A stretch of DNA of 64,000 nt from Clostridiales bacterium (lineage in GTDB: Bacteria; Bacillota; Clostridia; Oscillospirales; Oscillospiraceae), in assembly GCA_025757645.1 (NCBI GenBank), contig CP107216.1, positions 2,139,001-2,203,000 on the forward strand. Direction: 5' to 3'. The notes beneath the pieces are model-generated. The model did no database searches. It was not told the DNA's origin and worked only from the letters and a program-made list of their open reading frames with translations. Positions within the stretch are counted from its first letter, which is position 1. Every line of letters begins with the position of its first letter. The position numbers were made by a program, and so were the translations under genes. Of the stretch, positions 24,371 to 33,221 are shown piece after piece.

Positions 24371-26230
24371 ATGAAACACAGCAAACGTTTTCTGTGCCTG
24401 CTGCTGACGCTCATTCTGGCCGCGAGCCTGTGCGTCTTTCCGGCGGCGGCCGCAGACCAGACCTGCCCGAGCAGCAAGGACGACCCGGTCGTGTTCGTGC
24501 ACGGCCTGATGGGCTGGGGCCAGCGCGCCGGCATCAACGCCGTGCTGCCCTACTGGGGCATGACCACCGGCAGCCTGACAAGCTACCTCAACTCGCTCGG
24601 CTATGAGACGTACTCGGCCACCGTCGGCCCGATCTCCAGCGCATGGGACCGCGCGTGCGAGCTCTATGCCCAACTGACCGGCACGACGGTCGATTACGGC
24701 GCGGCGCACGCTGCGGCGCACGACCACGCGCGCTACGGCATCACCTATGACCAGCCGCTCTTTGCCGGCTGGGGCACGAAGCGCGCCGTCAACCTCGTCG
24801 GCCACAGCTTCGGCGGCGCGACCACGCGCCAGTTCCTCGAGCTGATGGCCAACGGCAGCGCCGAGGAAGTTGCCGCGGCCAAGGCGGCCGGCACTGCGCC
24901 GAGCCCGCTGTTCACCGGCGGCAAGCGCAGCTGGGTGCACTCCATGACCGAGATCGCCGCGCCCCACAACGGCACGACCTTCATCGAGTCCAACGGCGCG
25001 ATCATGGACGCGGCAACAAATCTGGCCGAGACGCTCGCCAAGGGCTTCGGCATCACGGAGATCAAGAATCTCTATGACTTCCAGCTTGAGCAGTTCGGCA
25101 TCTACAAGGATCCGAACGAGACCGTGCTCGAGACGCTGCAGCGCGTGTTCAGCACCGACTTCATGTCGCACAACGACAACGCTTTTCTCGACCTGACGAT
25201 CGACCGATCGCTCGAGATCAACGACGGCATCGGCATCGAGCCGAACGTCTACTACTTCTCCTACGCCGGCAACCAGACCGTGCAGGACCCGGTCTCCGGC
25301 AACTACATCCCGTCGGCCAGGATGTGGACGCTGTTCTACCCCGGCGCGATCAACATGGGCAAATACTATGACAAGTACACCGCCGGCGGCTTCTACATCG
25401 ACCAGAGCTGGCGGCCGAACGACGGCATGGTCAACACCGTATCCGCCTTCTACCCCATCCACAGCGACGGCACCTGCCTGACGCGCGACGGCAGGCAGGG
25501 CTGGACGAATTACGACGGCTACTCCAACATCCATTTTAAGCCCGGCATCTGGTATGTCATGCCCGTGCAGTCGTTTGACCACATCCAGTTCGTCGGCGGC
25601 ATGCTCAACGGCAGCCTTGTCAAGACGCACGCGCTCTACCGCGGCGTCATGGAGGATATCTACAACACCTATACCACCGCGCCGAGCGGCGGCAGCTTCC
25701 CGTTCACGGACGTGGCCGAGAGCCGCTGGAGCTATCCGTACATCCGGGAGATGTATGAAGCCGGCGTGATCGACGGCATGACGCCGACGACCTTCGAGCC
25801 GGCCGGCAATGTCACGCGCGCGCAGTTTGTGAAGATGCTTGCCCTGCTGCAGAGCGCGGACGTGTCCGCCTATGCGTCCGGCCCATTCACCGACGTGCCG
25901 GGCGACGCCTGGTATGCGCGCTACGTCAACTGGGCGGCCGCGAACGCGATCGTCAACGGCACGAGCGAGACGACCTTCGATCCGAACGCGGCGATCTCGC
26001 GGCAGGATATGGCCGTCATGCTCTACCGTTATGCGCAGCAGTACGGCATCGCACTTCCGGAGCAGACCACAGCCCCGTTCACGGACGAGGGCAGCGTCGC
26101 GGCCTACGCCCTGCCCGCCGTGCAGGCGCTGCACCGCGCCGGCGTCATCAACGGTATGCCGGACGGCAGCTTCCGCCCCTACGACACCGCGACCCGCGAG
26201 CAGGCCTGCGCCGTGCTGTGCGCGCTCTGA
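24371..26230 (+). CDS. Secreted SLH-anchored lipase, staphylococcal (I.5/I.6) family, copy 1
   Basis: 619 aa. A signal peptide covers residues 1-28 (KRFLCLLLTLILAASLCVFPAAAA). The alpha/beta-hydrolase part carries the oxyanion motif VFVHGLMGWG, the family block VDYGAAHAAAHDHARYG, nucleophile S146 in GHSFGG, IAAPHNGT, probable acid D351 in PNDGMVNT and H404 in SFDHIQFVGG. This set, with aspartate and histidines that bind zinc in known members, fits staphylococcal and Geobacillus triacylglycerol lipases. Three SLH domains (about 443-619) anchor it to the cell wall. Of two adjacent ATGs I use the second, matching the paralogues. The substrate (triglyceride or phospholipid) is inferred. Confidence 0.9.
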   Translation: MKHSKRFLCLLLTLILAASLCVFPAAAADQTCPSSKDDPVVFVHGLMGWGQRAGINAVLPYWGMTTGSLTSYLNSLGYETYSATVGPISSAWDRACELYAQLTGTTVDYGAAHAAAHDHARYGITYDQPLFAGWGTKRAVNLVGHSFGGATTRQFLELMANGSAEEVAAAKAAGTAPSPLFTGGKRSWVHSMTEIAAPHNGTTFIESNGAIMDAATNLAETLAKGFGITEIKNLYDFQLEQFGIYKDPNETVLETLQRVFSTDFMSHNDNAFLDLTIDRSLEINDGIGIEPNVYYFSYAGNQTVQDPVSGNYIPSARMWTLFYPGAINMGKYYDKYTAGGFYIDQSWRPNDGMVNTVSAFYPIHSDGTCLTRDGRQGWTNYDGYSNIHFKPGIWYVMPVQSFDHIQFVGGMLNGSLVKTHALYRGVMEDIYNTYTTAPSGGSFPFTDVAESRWSYPYIREMYEAGVIDGMTPTTFEPAGNVTRAQFVKMLALLQSADVSAYASGPFTDVPGDAWYARYVNWAAANAIVNGTSETTFDPNAAISRQDMAVMLYRYAQQYGIALPEQTTAPFTDEGSVAAYALPAVQALHRAGVINGMPDGSFRPYDTATREQACAVLCAL

Positions 26231-26241
26231 GCACCAGAACG

Positions 26242-26276
26242 CAAACGTCTCCCGGCTTCGGCCGGGGGACGTTTTT
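26242..26276 (+). terminator. Terminator of lipase 1
   Basis: Arms AAACGTCTCCCGGC and GCCGGGGGACGTTT with a TTCG loop, followed by a T run, starting 12 bases after the stop codon. Confidence 0.92.
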
Positions 26277-26382
26277 TGCATTTGTGCACAGCTGTCCGCG
26301 CGGTTGTGCGACAGATGCGGCCGTGTGTCCAAAAACCTCACACACATCCGAATCTGATACAAAATCTTCTGCGTTCCCCGGA

Positions 26383-26411
26383 TTGCAAACCGGTGCGGTT
26401 GGAATTATAAT
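26383..26411 (+). promoter_or_regulatory. Promoter TTGCAA-N17-TATAAT of lipase 2
   Basis: Exact 17-base spacing and a perfect -10 box; the same hexamer pair occurs before lipase 3. Confidence 0.88.
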
Positions 26412-26465
26412 ACTCAAAAAATAAATGCGCGCTCCGGCGCGCCGGAAAGGAATGTACGCAATACC

Positions 26466-28346
26466 ATGAAAAAGAGCAAGAAGTTTCTGTGTCTGCTGCT
26501 CGCGCTGGTGATGGCCGGAAGCCTGCTGCTTCTGCCGGCCGCCGCCGCAAACACGGAGCAGTCCGGTGCCGAACGCTACCCGACCGTTTACGTCCACGGC
26601 CTGATGGGTTGGGGCGCACGCGACCAGATCTACGCCGTGACTCCGTACTGGGGCCTGACGAGCGACCTGATGCCGTACCTGACGGGCAAGGGCTATGAGA
26701 GCTATGCCGCCTCCGTCGGCCCGCTCTCGAGCGCGTGGGATCGCGCGTGCGAGCTCTATGCCCAGCTCACCGGCACGACCGTTGACTACGGCGCGGCTCA
26801 CGCTGCCGAATACGGCCACGCGCGCTACGGCGTGACGTATGACAAGCCGCTGTTTGAAGGCTGGAGCGCGGACAAGAAGATCAACCTCGTCGGCCACAGC
26901 TTCGGCGGCGCAACGATCCGCCTGTTTCTGGACATTCTGGCCGACGGCTCTGCACAGGAGCAGGCTGCGGCCAAGGCCGACGGCACGGAGGTCTCCCCGT
27001 TTTTCCAGGGCGGCAAGGCCGACTGGGTCTATTCGCTGACGACGCTGGCAGCCCCGCACAACGGCACGACCTTCCTCGAATGCTGCGGCGACATGACGCA
27101 GTTCGCCGCCGAGGTCTCGACCACCATGGCAAAGCTGCTCGGCATCTCGGACTTCAAGGGCGTGTACGACTTCCAGCTCGAGCAGTTCGGCTTCTACCGC
27201 AAGGACGGCGAGACCGTGCTCGAGGCGCTCGACCGCGTGCTGCACTCGGACTTTTTGTCGCACAACGACAACGTGTTCCGTGACCTGACGATCGACCGCG
27301 CGCTGGAGCTCAACGACGACATTGAGATCCAGCCGAATGTGTACTACTTCTCCTACGCCGGCGACAAGACGCGCCAGAGTGCCCTCACCGGCGAGCGCAC
27401 GTCGGCCGCCGATATGACGCCGCTGTTCGTGCCGTTTGCAAACCAGATGTGCAGCTATTATAACCAGACGACTGCCGGCGGTTTCCAGATCGACAAGAGC
27501 TGGGCGCCAAACGACGGCCTTGTGAACACCGTCTCGGCCCTGTACCCGACCAACAGCGCCGGAAAGTGCCTGACCAAGAGCGGCCAGACCGGCTATATCC
27601 AGCGCGACGGCTACTCCAACGTCAGCTATCAGCCCGGCGTGTGGAACGTAATGCCCGTGCGCCACTATGACCACGGCAACTTCATCGCCGGTATGCCGGT
27701 GCCCAACCTGTCCTCGCAGAGCACAACGGCCCTGCGCCAGTTCTACCTGAGCCTGATGGGCAATCTCTCCCACGTGACCTCGGCGCCGACCACGCCGGAT
27801 CAGCCCGCCGGCCTGCCGTTCACGGACGTGGCCGAGAGCCGCTGGAGCTATTCGTACATCAAGGAAATGTATGATGCCGGCGTCATCAACGGCATGACCG
27901 CCACGACCTTTGCCCCGGCCGCGAACGTCACGCGCGCGCAGTTCGTGACCATGATCGCCCGGCTCGCCGACGCGGACGTGTCCGGCTATGCGTCCGGCCC
28001 GTTTGCCGATGTGCCGGCAGGCAGCTGGTACGCGCCCTACGTCAACTGGGCGGCCGCGAACGGCATCGTCAACGGCACGAGCGCCACGACGTTTGATCCG
28101 AATACGACGATCTCGCGTCAGGACATGGCCGTCATGCTCTATAACTACACGCAGCACTTCGGCGTGCAGCTTGACCAGAAGACGGTCACTGCCTTCACGG
28201 ACGAGGGCAGCGTCGCGGCCTACGCCCTGCCCGCCGTGCAGGCGCTGCACCGCGCCGGCGTCATCAACGGCATGCCGGACGGCAGCTTCCAGCCGTACGC
28301 CACCGCGACACGCGAGCAGGCCTGCATCGTGCTGTGCGCGCTGTAA
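26466..28346 (+). CDS. Secreted SLH-anchored lipase, staphylococcal family, copy 2
   Basis: 626 aa paralogue of the genes at 24371 and 29614. Signal peptide about residues 1-28. VYVHGLMGWG, VDYGAAHAAEYGHARYG, nucleophile S145 in GHSFGGA, PNDGLVNT and RHYDHGNF supply the expected oxyanion, Ser, Asp and His elements. It diverges most around residues 290-330 and in the loop before the His, where FVGG is replaced by FIAG. Three SLH domains follow from about residue 450. The ribosome site AAAGGA is rather far (about 14 bases) from the ATG. It has its own promoter and terminator, so the copies can be regulated separately. Confidence 0.9.
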   Translation: MKKSKKFLCLLLALVMAGSLLLLPAAAANTEQSGAERYPTVYVHGLMGWGARDQIYAVTPYWGLTSDLMPYLTGKGYESYAASVGPLSSAWDRACELYAQLTGTTVDYGAAHAAEYGHARYGVTYDKPLFEGWSADKKINLVGHSFGGATIRLFLDILADGSAQEQAAAKADGTEVSPFFQGGKADWVYSLTTLAAPHNGTTFLECCGDMTQFAAEVSTTMAKLLGISDFKGVYDFQLEQFGFYRKDGETVLEALDRVLHSDFLSHNDNVFRDLTIDRALELNDDIEIQPNVYYFSYAGDKTRQSALTGERTSAADMTPLFVPFANQMCSYYNQTTAGGFQIDKSWAPNDGLVNTVSALYPTNSAGKCLTKSGQTGYIQRDGYSNVSYQPGVWNVMPVRHYDHGNFIAGMPVPNLSSQSTTALRQFYLSLMGNLSHVTSAPTTPDQPAGLPFTDVAESRWSYSYIKEMYDAGVINGMTATTFAPAANVTRAQFVTMIARLADADVSGYASGPFADVPAGSWYAPYVNWAAANGIVNGTSATTFDPNTTISRQDMAVMLYNYTQHFGVQLDQKTVTAFTDEGSVAAYALPAVQALHRAGVINGMPDGSFQPYATATREQACIVLCAL

Positions 28347-28369
28347 CGCATCCCACAAGCCAGAATTTT

Positions 28370-28401
28370 GCCCATCCGGAGCGATCCGGATGGGCATTTT
28401 T
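28370..28401 (+). terminator. Terminator of lipase 2
   Basis: Perfect 11-base arms GCCCATCCGGA and TCCGGATGGGC, loop GCGA, then ATTTTT. Confidence 0.93.
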
Positions 28402-28484
28402 CCTATCCTGCGCACACTCCCCTTGGATTCTCCCGGCGGCGGTGCGTAAAATCTCTCTGCATACACGCAGCGGAGGGAGACGCC

Positions 28485-28743
28485 ATGGGAAACGATCTGC
28501 AGAAAAAATACGGTCTGCCGACGGCGATCGCGCTCGTCGTCGGCATCGTCATCGGCAGCGGCGTGTTTTTCAAAGCCGAGAAGATCCTCACCGCGACCGG
28601 CGGCAACGGCCGCGTGCTGCATCTTCTTTTGCGCGGCGGCCGTCGTGTCGCACGGCCGGGATGTACTCACCTACCTGAGCGTGTTCGCGGTCATCATGGC
28701 GCTGAGCATCCCGTTTTACCGGCCGGAGGCGAAAACGCAATGA
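28485..28743 (+). pseudogene. Amino-acid permease (APC family) remnant with large internal deletion
   Basis: A good ribosome site (GGAGGG) and ATG start 41 codons typical of an APC permease N-terminus (LPTAIALVVGIVIGSGVFFKAE). At about 28608 the frame changes directly to a C-terminal permease sequence (CIFFCAAAVVSHG, LSVFAVIMALSIPFYRPEAK) that ends at 28743. A full protein would be about 450 aa, so roughly 380 codons are missing. It cannot be functional as a transporter. Confidence 0.8.
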
Positions 28744-28757
28744 CCGCCGCTTTTTCA

Positions 28758-28786
28758 TTGCCCGCGCGCCGCCGGTGTGGTATACT
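28758..28786 (+). promoter_or_regulatory. Promoter TTGCCC-N17-TATACT of the pseudouridine synthase gene
   Basis: 17-base spacing; -10 context GTGGTATACTCACGGCAGACA is nearly identical to the orphan promoter near 7025-7045. It overlaps the end of the permease remnant. Confidence 0.85.
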
Positions 28787-28815
28787 CACGGCAGACACCG
28801 AAACGAGGCGACGAC

Positions 28816-29454
28816 ATGGACATTCTCTATCAGGACAACAGCATCCTCGTGTGCATCAAGCCGGCAGGCGTGCTGTCCACGGACGAACCGGGCGGCGTGC
28901 CCGAGCTGGTGCGGCAGGCGCTCGGCGACCCGAAGGCCTGCGTGCGCACCGTGCACCGGCTCGACCGCGTGGTCAGCGGACTGATGGTACTCGCGCGCAC
29001 CCCGGCGGCCGCGTCGAAGCTCTCGGCGCAGATCCGCGAGCACGACTTCGGCAAGACCTATCTCGCCGTCGTGCACGGAGAGCCGGACGCCCTGCAGGGC
29101 ACGTACCGCGACCTGCTGCGGCGCGACCCGAACGAGCGTAAGACCTACGTCACGGATAAAATGGCCAAGGGCGTGCAGGAGGCCGTGCTCGACTATGACG
29201 TGCTCGGCACGCGCGCGGAGCTCTCGCTCGTGCGCATTTACCTGCAGACCGGGCGCACGCACCAGATCCGCTGCCAGTTTTCCGCACGCGGTCTGCCGCT
29301 CTGGGGCGACAAAAAGTACAGCACGCTGCCCGATGACGGGCCGATCGCACTCTGGTCGCACTGCCTGCACTTTGCCCATCCGGACACCGGCGAGGTGCTC
29401 TATTTCGAGCAGCAGCCGCCGGACATTTCCCCCTGGAGCCTGTTTGCAGACTAA
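28816..29454 (+). CDS. RluA-family pseudouridine synthase
   Basis: 212 aa, a short member without an S4 domain. Catalytic motif HRLDRVVSGLMVLAR (the Asp is the nucleophile; the usual xTSG is VVSG here) and the C-terminal GRTHQIRCQFSARGLPLWGDKKY are clear. It isomerises uridine in rRNA or tRNA; the target is not predictable. The start MDILYQDN follows GAGGCG; an in-frame start 13 codons upstream lies within the promoter and is rejected. Its own promoter and terminator make it a single-gene unit between lipase genes. Confidence 0.92.
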   Translation: MDILYQDNSILVCIKPAGVLSTDEPGGVPELVRQALGDPKACVRTVHRLDRVVSGLMVLARTPAAASKLSAQIREHDFGKTYLAVVHGEPDALQGTYRDLLRRDPNERKTYVTDKMAKGVQEAVLDYDVLGTRAELSLVRIYLQTGRTHQIRCQFSARGLPLWGDKKYSTLPDDGPIALWSHCLHFAHPDTGEVLYFEQQPPDISPWSLFAD

Positions 29455-29457
29455 GCA

Positions 29458-29485
29458 CCCCGCGCCGCGGCGCGGGGCGTTTTTT
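29458..29485 (+). terminator. Terminator of the pseudouridine synthase gene
   Basis: Self-complementary CCCCGCGCCGCGGCGCGGGG followed by CGTTTTTT directly after the stop codon. Confidence 0.9.
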
Positions 29486-29519
29486 GCGCAAGTGCGCGAC
29501 AGTTTTCCGTCAAAGTGTC

Positions 29520-29548
29520 TTGCAATCGCCGGCTGCGCCCGGTATAAT
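29520..29548 (+). promoter_or_regulatory. Promoter TTGCAA-N17-TATAAT of lipase 3
   Basis: Same hexamers and spacing as the lipase 2 promoter, about 65 bases before the start codon. Confidence 0.88.
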
Positions 29549-29613
29549 ATGGGTATATCGCCGGCTTTGTGAGAAGGAAAACCATATGGATCTATGAGAC
29601 AGGGGGGAAAACC

Positions 29614-31500
29614 ATGAAAAAAACACGTCGATTTTTGTGCCTGCTGCTGACGCTCGTGCTGGCGCTGAGCCTGTGCGCCATCCCGGCCGCCGCGGCAGAT
29701 ACGCAGACCCGCTCGGACGACCCGGTCGTGTTCGTGCACGGCCTGTTCGGCTGGGGTCAGCGCGACAAAATTTTCAGCATCATGCCCTACTGGGGCATGA
29801 CCACCGGCAGCCTGCCGGACTATCTGGCCACGCAGGGCTATGAGACCTACGCCGCCTCCGTCGGCCCGCTCTCGAGCGCGTGGGACCGCGCGTGCGAGCT
29901 GTACGCGCAGCTCGTCGGTGCGCGCACGGACTACGGCGTCAAGCACGCGCAGGACTTCGGCCACGAGCGCTACGGCATCGACTATGAGACGCCGCTGTTC
30001 GAAGGCTGGGGCACACAGCGCGCCGCGAACCTCGTCGGCCACAGCTTCGGCGGCGCGACGACGCGCCTGTTCCTCGAGATCCTTACCAACGGCTGCCCGG
30101 AGGAGGTCGCTGCGGCCAAAGCCGCCGGTGTGGCCCCGAGCCCGTTTTTCCTCGGCGGCAAGGGCAGCTGGGTCCACTCGCTGACCGCCATCGCCGCGCC
30201 GCACAACGGCACGACGTTCATTGAGGCCAACAGCAATTTCACAAAGCTCGCCGCCAACCTGGCCACAGGCGCCGCCAAGGCGCTGGGCCTGTCGTCGCTC
30301 AAGGGCGTGTACGACTTCCAGCTCGACCAGTTCGGCATCCGCAAGGACGACAACGAGACATTTGCCCAGGCGCTTGACCGCGTGCTGAGATCCGACTTTT
30401 TGTCGCACAACGACAACGCCTTCCTCGACCTGACGATCGACAAATCGCTCGAGATCAACAAGGGCATCGAGATCCAGCCGAACGTCTACTATTTCTCCTA
30501 CGCGGGCGACCAGACCTCGGCCGATCCGCTCACCGGCAACCACTACCCCACCGTGTCGGCCATCCCGTCGAACGGTATGTCCGCGCTGATGATGCCCGGC
30601 TCGATCAACATGGGCAAGTACTGCGACAAGTACACCGCCGGCGGCATCTACATCGACCGGAGCTGGCTGCCGAACGACGGCCTTGTCAACACCGTGTCCG
30701 CGCTCTACCCGACCACGACGGACAAAAACACCACCGAGTGCCTCAAGCGCGACGGTACGCAGGGCTGGATTAACTATGACGGCTATTCCGACATCACCTT
30801 CCGGCCCGGCATCTGGTACGTCATGCCTGTCACGCGCGCCGACCATATGCAGTTCGTCGGCGGCATCGCCAACAAGAGCGTCATCGAGACGCACCTGTTC
30901 TATCGAAACCTGATGGACGATATCTACGGCACCTACGGCTCCGGGCAGCCGGAGGAGCAGCCCTTCCCGTTCACGGACGTGGCGGCCGGCCGCTGGAGCT
31001 ATTCGTATATCAGGCAGCTCTATGAAGCCGGCGTGATCGACGGCATGACCCCGACGACCTTCGTCCCGACCGGCGACGTCACGCGCGCCCAGTTCGTGAA
31101 GATGCTCGCCAGACTGCAGGGCGCGGACGTCTCCGAATACCGGAGTGCCGGGTTTGAGGACGTGCCGGCCGACGCATGGTATGCGCCCTACGTCAACTGG
31201 GCGGCTGCCAACGGCATCGTCTACGGCATTTCGAGCACCGAATTTGCGCCGAATGCCAATATTTCGCGCCAGGACATGGCCGTGATGCTCGACCGCTATG
31301 CGCAGCAGTTCGGCATCGTGCTCGGCACGGACAATGCGGCCGTGACGTTCACGGATGAAGCCGACATTGCCGCCTATGCACTGCCCGCCGTGCAGGCGCT
31401 GCAGCGTGCCGGCGTCATCAACGGCATGCCCGACGGCAGCTTCTGCCCGCGCGGTAGCGCGACCCGCGAGCAGGCGTGCGCCATGCTCTGCCGGCTCTGA
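29614..31500 (+). CDS. Secreted SLH-anchored lipase, staphylococcal family, copy 3
   Basis: 628 aa. Signal peptide about residues 1-28, then VVFVHGLFGWG, DYGVKHAQDFGHERYG, nucleophile S144 in GHSFGGA, IAAPHNGT, PNDGLVNT and the His in RADHMQFVGG. It is closest to copy 1 in the catalytic part. Three SLH domains follow from about residue 448, the last ending in the conserved NGMPDGSF and TREQACAML. The true start is MKKTRRFLCL (GGGGGG six bases upstream); the frame extends 15 codons further without a better site. With the other two copies it makes a surface lipase set that could liberate the fatty acids on which the oleate hydratase acts; that link is my inference. Confidence 0.9.
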   Translation: MKKTRRFLCLLLTLVLALSLCAIPAAAADTQTRSDDPVVFVHGLFGWGQRDKIFSIMPYWGMTTGSLPDYLATQGYETYAASVGPLSSAWDRACELYAQLVGARTDYGVKHAQDFGHERYGIDYETPLFEGWGTQRAANLVGHSFGGATTRLFLEILTNGCPEEVAAAKAAGVAPSPFFLGGKGSWVHSLTAIAAPHNGTTFIEANSNFTKLAANLATGAAKALGLSSLKGVYDFQLDQFGIRKDDNETFAQALDRVLRSDFLSHNDNAFLDLTIDKSLEINKGIEIQPNVYYFSYAGDQTSADPLTGNHYPTVSAIPSNGMSALMMPGSINMGKYCDKYTAGGIYIDRSWLPNDGLVNTVSALYPTTTDKNTTECLKRDGTQGWINYDGYSDITFRPGIWYVMPVTRADHMQFVGGIANKSVIETHLFYRNLMDDIYGTYGSGQPEEQPFPFTDVAAGRWSYSYIRQLYEAGVIDGMTPTTFVPTGDVTRAQFVKMLARLQGADVSEYRSAGFEDVPADAWYAPYVNWAAANGIVYGISSTEFAPNANISRQDMAVMLDRYAQQFGIVLGTDNAAVTFTDEADIAAYALPAVQALQRAGVINGMPDGSFCPRGSATREQACAMLCRL

Positions 31501-31520
31501 AGGACAAAACAAGACAACAA

Positions 31521-31548
31521 AAGGACGCATCCGAATGGATGCGTCCTT
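31521..31548 (-). terminator. Terminator between convergent lipase 3 and the barrel-protein gene
   Basis: Arms AAGGACGCATCC and GGATGCGTCCTT with a GAAT loop. The T tract (CCTTTTGTTG) is on the minus-strand side, but the hairpin can serve both. Confidence 0.8.
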
Positions 31549-31609
31549 CCGCTTGGATAACAGGAAGAGAAAGCAAAATCAGAAAGAGAAAGCAAAAAGC
31601 GCTGTCGGA

Positions 31610-32443
31610 TCAGGGGTGCGGCTTGCCCTCGCGGTAGTTTTTCATGACGTCGCGGAACAGCTCGCCGCTGGTCGGCGGCGTCCAGATGATGGCGTTGGCG
31701 CCGGCGCGGATGGTGGCGCGGATGCTCTCGTCATCCGCGCCGCCGGTCGCAAGGATCGGGTAGTCCGGGAAACGCTCGCGGATCTCGGCCACGATCTCCG
31801 GCGTCTGCGCGCCGGCGGCTACGTTCAGGATCGCGGCGCCGTCCTCGATGCGGTGGCGGTAGTTCGTGTCGGCATTGGCCACCGTGACCACGACCGGCAC
31901 GTCGACGCTGCTGCGGATGCGGTTGAGGATGCGGCCCGGCGTCGGCGCGTTGACGACGACCCCGGTCGCGCCCTGCATCTCGGCGTACATGGCGAGGTTC
32001 ACGACGCGCTTGCCCGTCGTCAGCCCGCCGCCGACACCGACGAACACCGGCAGGTCGCTCGCCATGAGCAGCGCCTGCGTGATGACCGGCTGCGGCGTGA
32101 ACGGGTAGACCGCAAACACCGCGTCGGCGTTGACATTGCGGATGATGGCCAGGTCGGTCGAGAACACCAGCGACTTGATGCGCTTGCCGAACACCATGAT
32201 GCCGCTGCACTCGTCGATCACGCTCGGTACGCGCAGCGCAAACTGGCGCAGCGTGCCGTCGATCGGCGCAGGCATCTGCGGGGCGACGTGCACGTCGCCC
32301 GGCGTCGTCACCTGGCGGTCCGCGGCGGAGGCCGCATCGTCGCCCACACCACCGAGCTGCAGCGGTTCATTATCCGCTGCGGGGTACGTCAGGACCTCCG
32401 GGTCCTCGGTCATATCAAAAATGAGATCACGATCTTTGCTCAT
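31610..32443 (-). CDS. Uncharacterised protein with a TIM-barrel-like C-terminal part
   Basis: 277 aa, soluble. The first 55 residues are acidic and low in structure. From about residue 60 alternating beta strands and helices appear, with glycine-rich loops (VFVGVGGGLTTGKRV, LATGGADDESIRATIRAGANAIIW), which resembles a ribulose-phosphate-binding type barrel. I cannot assign a reaction. The start is well supported by AAGGAGG eight bases upstream. It is transcribed divergently from an XRE regulator gene, and its promoter overlaps a long palindrome, so that regulator may control it. Confidence 0.75.
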   Translation of the reverse strand: MSKDRDLIFDMTEDPEVLTYPAADNEPLQLGGVGDDAASAADRQVTTPGDVHVAPQMPAPIDGTLRQFALRVPSVIDECSGIMVFGKRIKSLVFSTDLAIIRNVNADAVFAVYPFTPQPVITQALLMASDLPVFVGVGGGLTTGKRVVNLAMYAEMQGATGVVVNAPTPGRILNRIRSSVDVPVVVTVANADTNYRHRIEDGAAILNVAAGAQTPEIVAEIRERFPDYPILATGGADDESIRATIRAGANAIIWTPPTSGELFRDVMKNYREGKPHP

Positions 32444-32544
32444 AGCGATACCTCCTTGTCGTTTTGGGGGAGTATGTCTTGACTTTTGCGGCCGGTTGTG
32501 CTTTACTGAGGGGCAGAAAAGCTTGATTCGGCCTGTAGCGAGAA

Positions 32545-32579
32545 ACCAAAGTTTCGTTTTTGATTAACGTAACTTTGGT
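32545..32579. promoter_or_regulatory. Long palindromic operator in the divergent barrel-protein/XRE region
   Basis: Thirteen-base arms ACCAAAGTTTCGT (32545-32557) and ACGTAACTTTGGT (32567-32579) with one mismatch and a nine-base centre. The right arm overlaps the -10 box of the minus-strand promoter. Confidence 0.72.
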
Positions 32580-32605
32580 ATAAACCATTTCTACGGGTTT
32601 GTCAA
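32577..32605 (-). promoter_or_regulatory. Minus-strand promoter TTGACA-N17-TATACC of the barrel-protein gene
   Basis: Consensus -35 (complement of 32600-32605) and -10 (complement of 32577-32582) with 17-base spacing. Confidence 0.82.
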
Positions 32606-32662
32606 GCCTTTTTCCGAAAAAAGTTTGAAAAAATTTACTTTACGGAATGGGAGGTCATTTTC

Positions 32663-33124
32663 ATGGGCAAAGACAACGACGAGGCCGCCGGCGGTTTCGG
32701 CAGCGTGTTCCGTGACCGGCTGACCTATCTGATGAATGGCAACAACGTGTACGGCAAGCCCGTCAACACGCAGGAGCTGGCCGATGAGATCAACATCAGC
32801 CGCCCGGCCGTGCGCAAGTATCTCAAGCCGAACGACCGGCGCGAGGTCACGGTGCCGTCGGCACTGGTCGTGAGCCGCATCGCGCGGTATTTCCGCACGA
32901 CGCCGAACTTCCTGCTCGGCTTTGACGAGGCGGCCGACGACGCCGATGCGCAGCGCGCCGGCGAGAGCGACGTCTACAGCTCCCTCGGCCTGAGCCAGGA
33001 GGCCATCGACGGCCTGCACCGCCTGCATGCACAGGCGGTCACAGACCCGAAGGCCGCCGACCTGCAGCGCCTGCTCGACAAGCTCATCTGCAGCTATGCA
33101 CACGAGGCGGACAAGCTGCTGTGA
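32663..33124 (+). CDS. XRE-family transcriptional regulator
   Basis: 153 aa. An N-terminal helix-turn-helix covers about residues 14-75: FRDRLTYLMNG, NTQELADEINISRPAVRKYLK, then SALVVSRIARYFRTTPNFLLGF, the usual Cro/CI-like end. The C-terminal 70 residues are helical and unassigned, perhaps for dimerisation. GGGAGG lies eight bases upstream of the ATG. The divergent palindrome at 32545-32579 is its likely operator. It does not look phage-derived: no phage genes are nearby. Confidence 0.88.
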   Translation: MGKDNDEAAGGFGSVFRDRLTYLMNGNNVYGKPVNTQELADEINISRPAVRKYLKPNDRREVTVPSALVVSRIARYFRTTPNFLLGFDEAADDADAQRAGESDVYSSLGLSQEAIDGLHRLHAQAVTDPKAADLQRLLDKLICSYAHEADKLL

Positions 33125-33134
33125 TCCGACACGA

Positions 33135-33177
33135 CAGACACCCCCGACCGGAGTTTATCTCCGTCCGGGGGTGTCTG
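33135..33177 (+). terminator. Hairpin terminator after the XRE gene
   Basis: Arms CAGACACCCCCG-A-CCGGAG and CTCCG-T-CCGGGGGTGTCTG with loop TTTAT; the T tract is weak. Confidence 0.72.
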
Positions 33178-33221
33178 CATACTATATTCTCTAAAAATAT
33201 ATGAACAAACGGCCGCGCAGG

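Noticed and set aside
32663..33124. Prophage origin for the XRE regulator
   Set aside because: No integrase, attachment site or structural phage gene nearby; neighbours are ordinary chromosomal genes.
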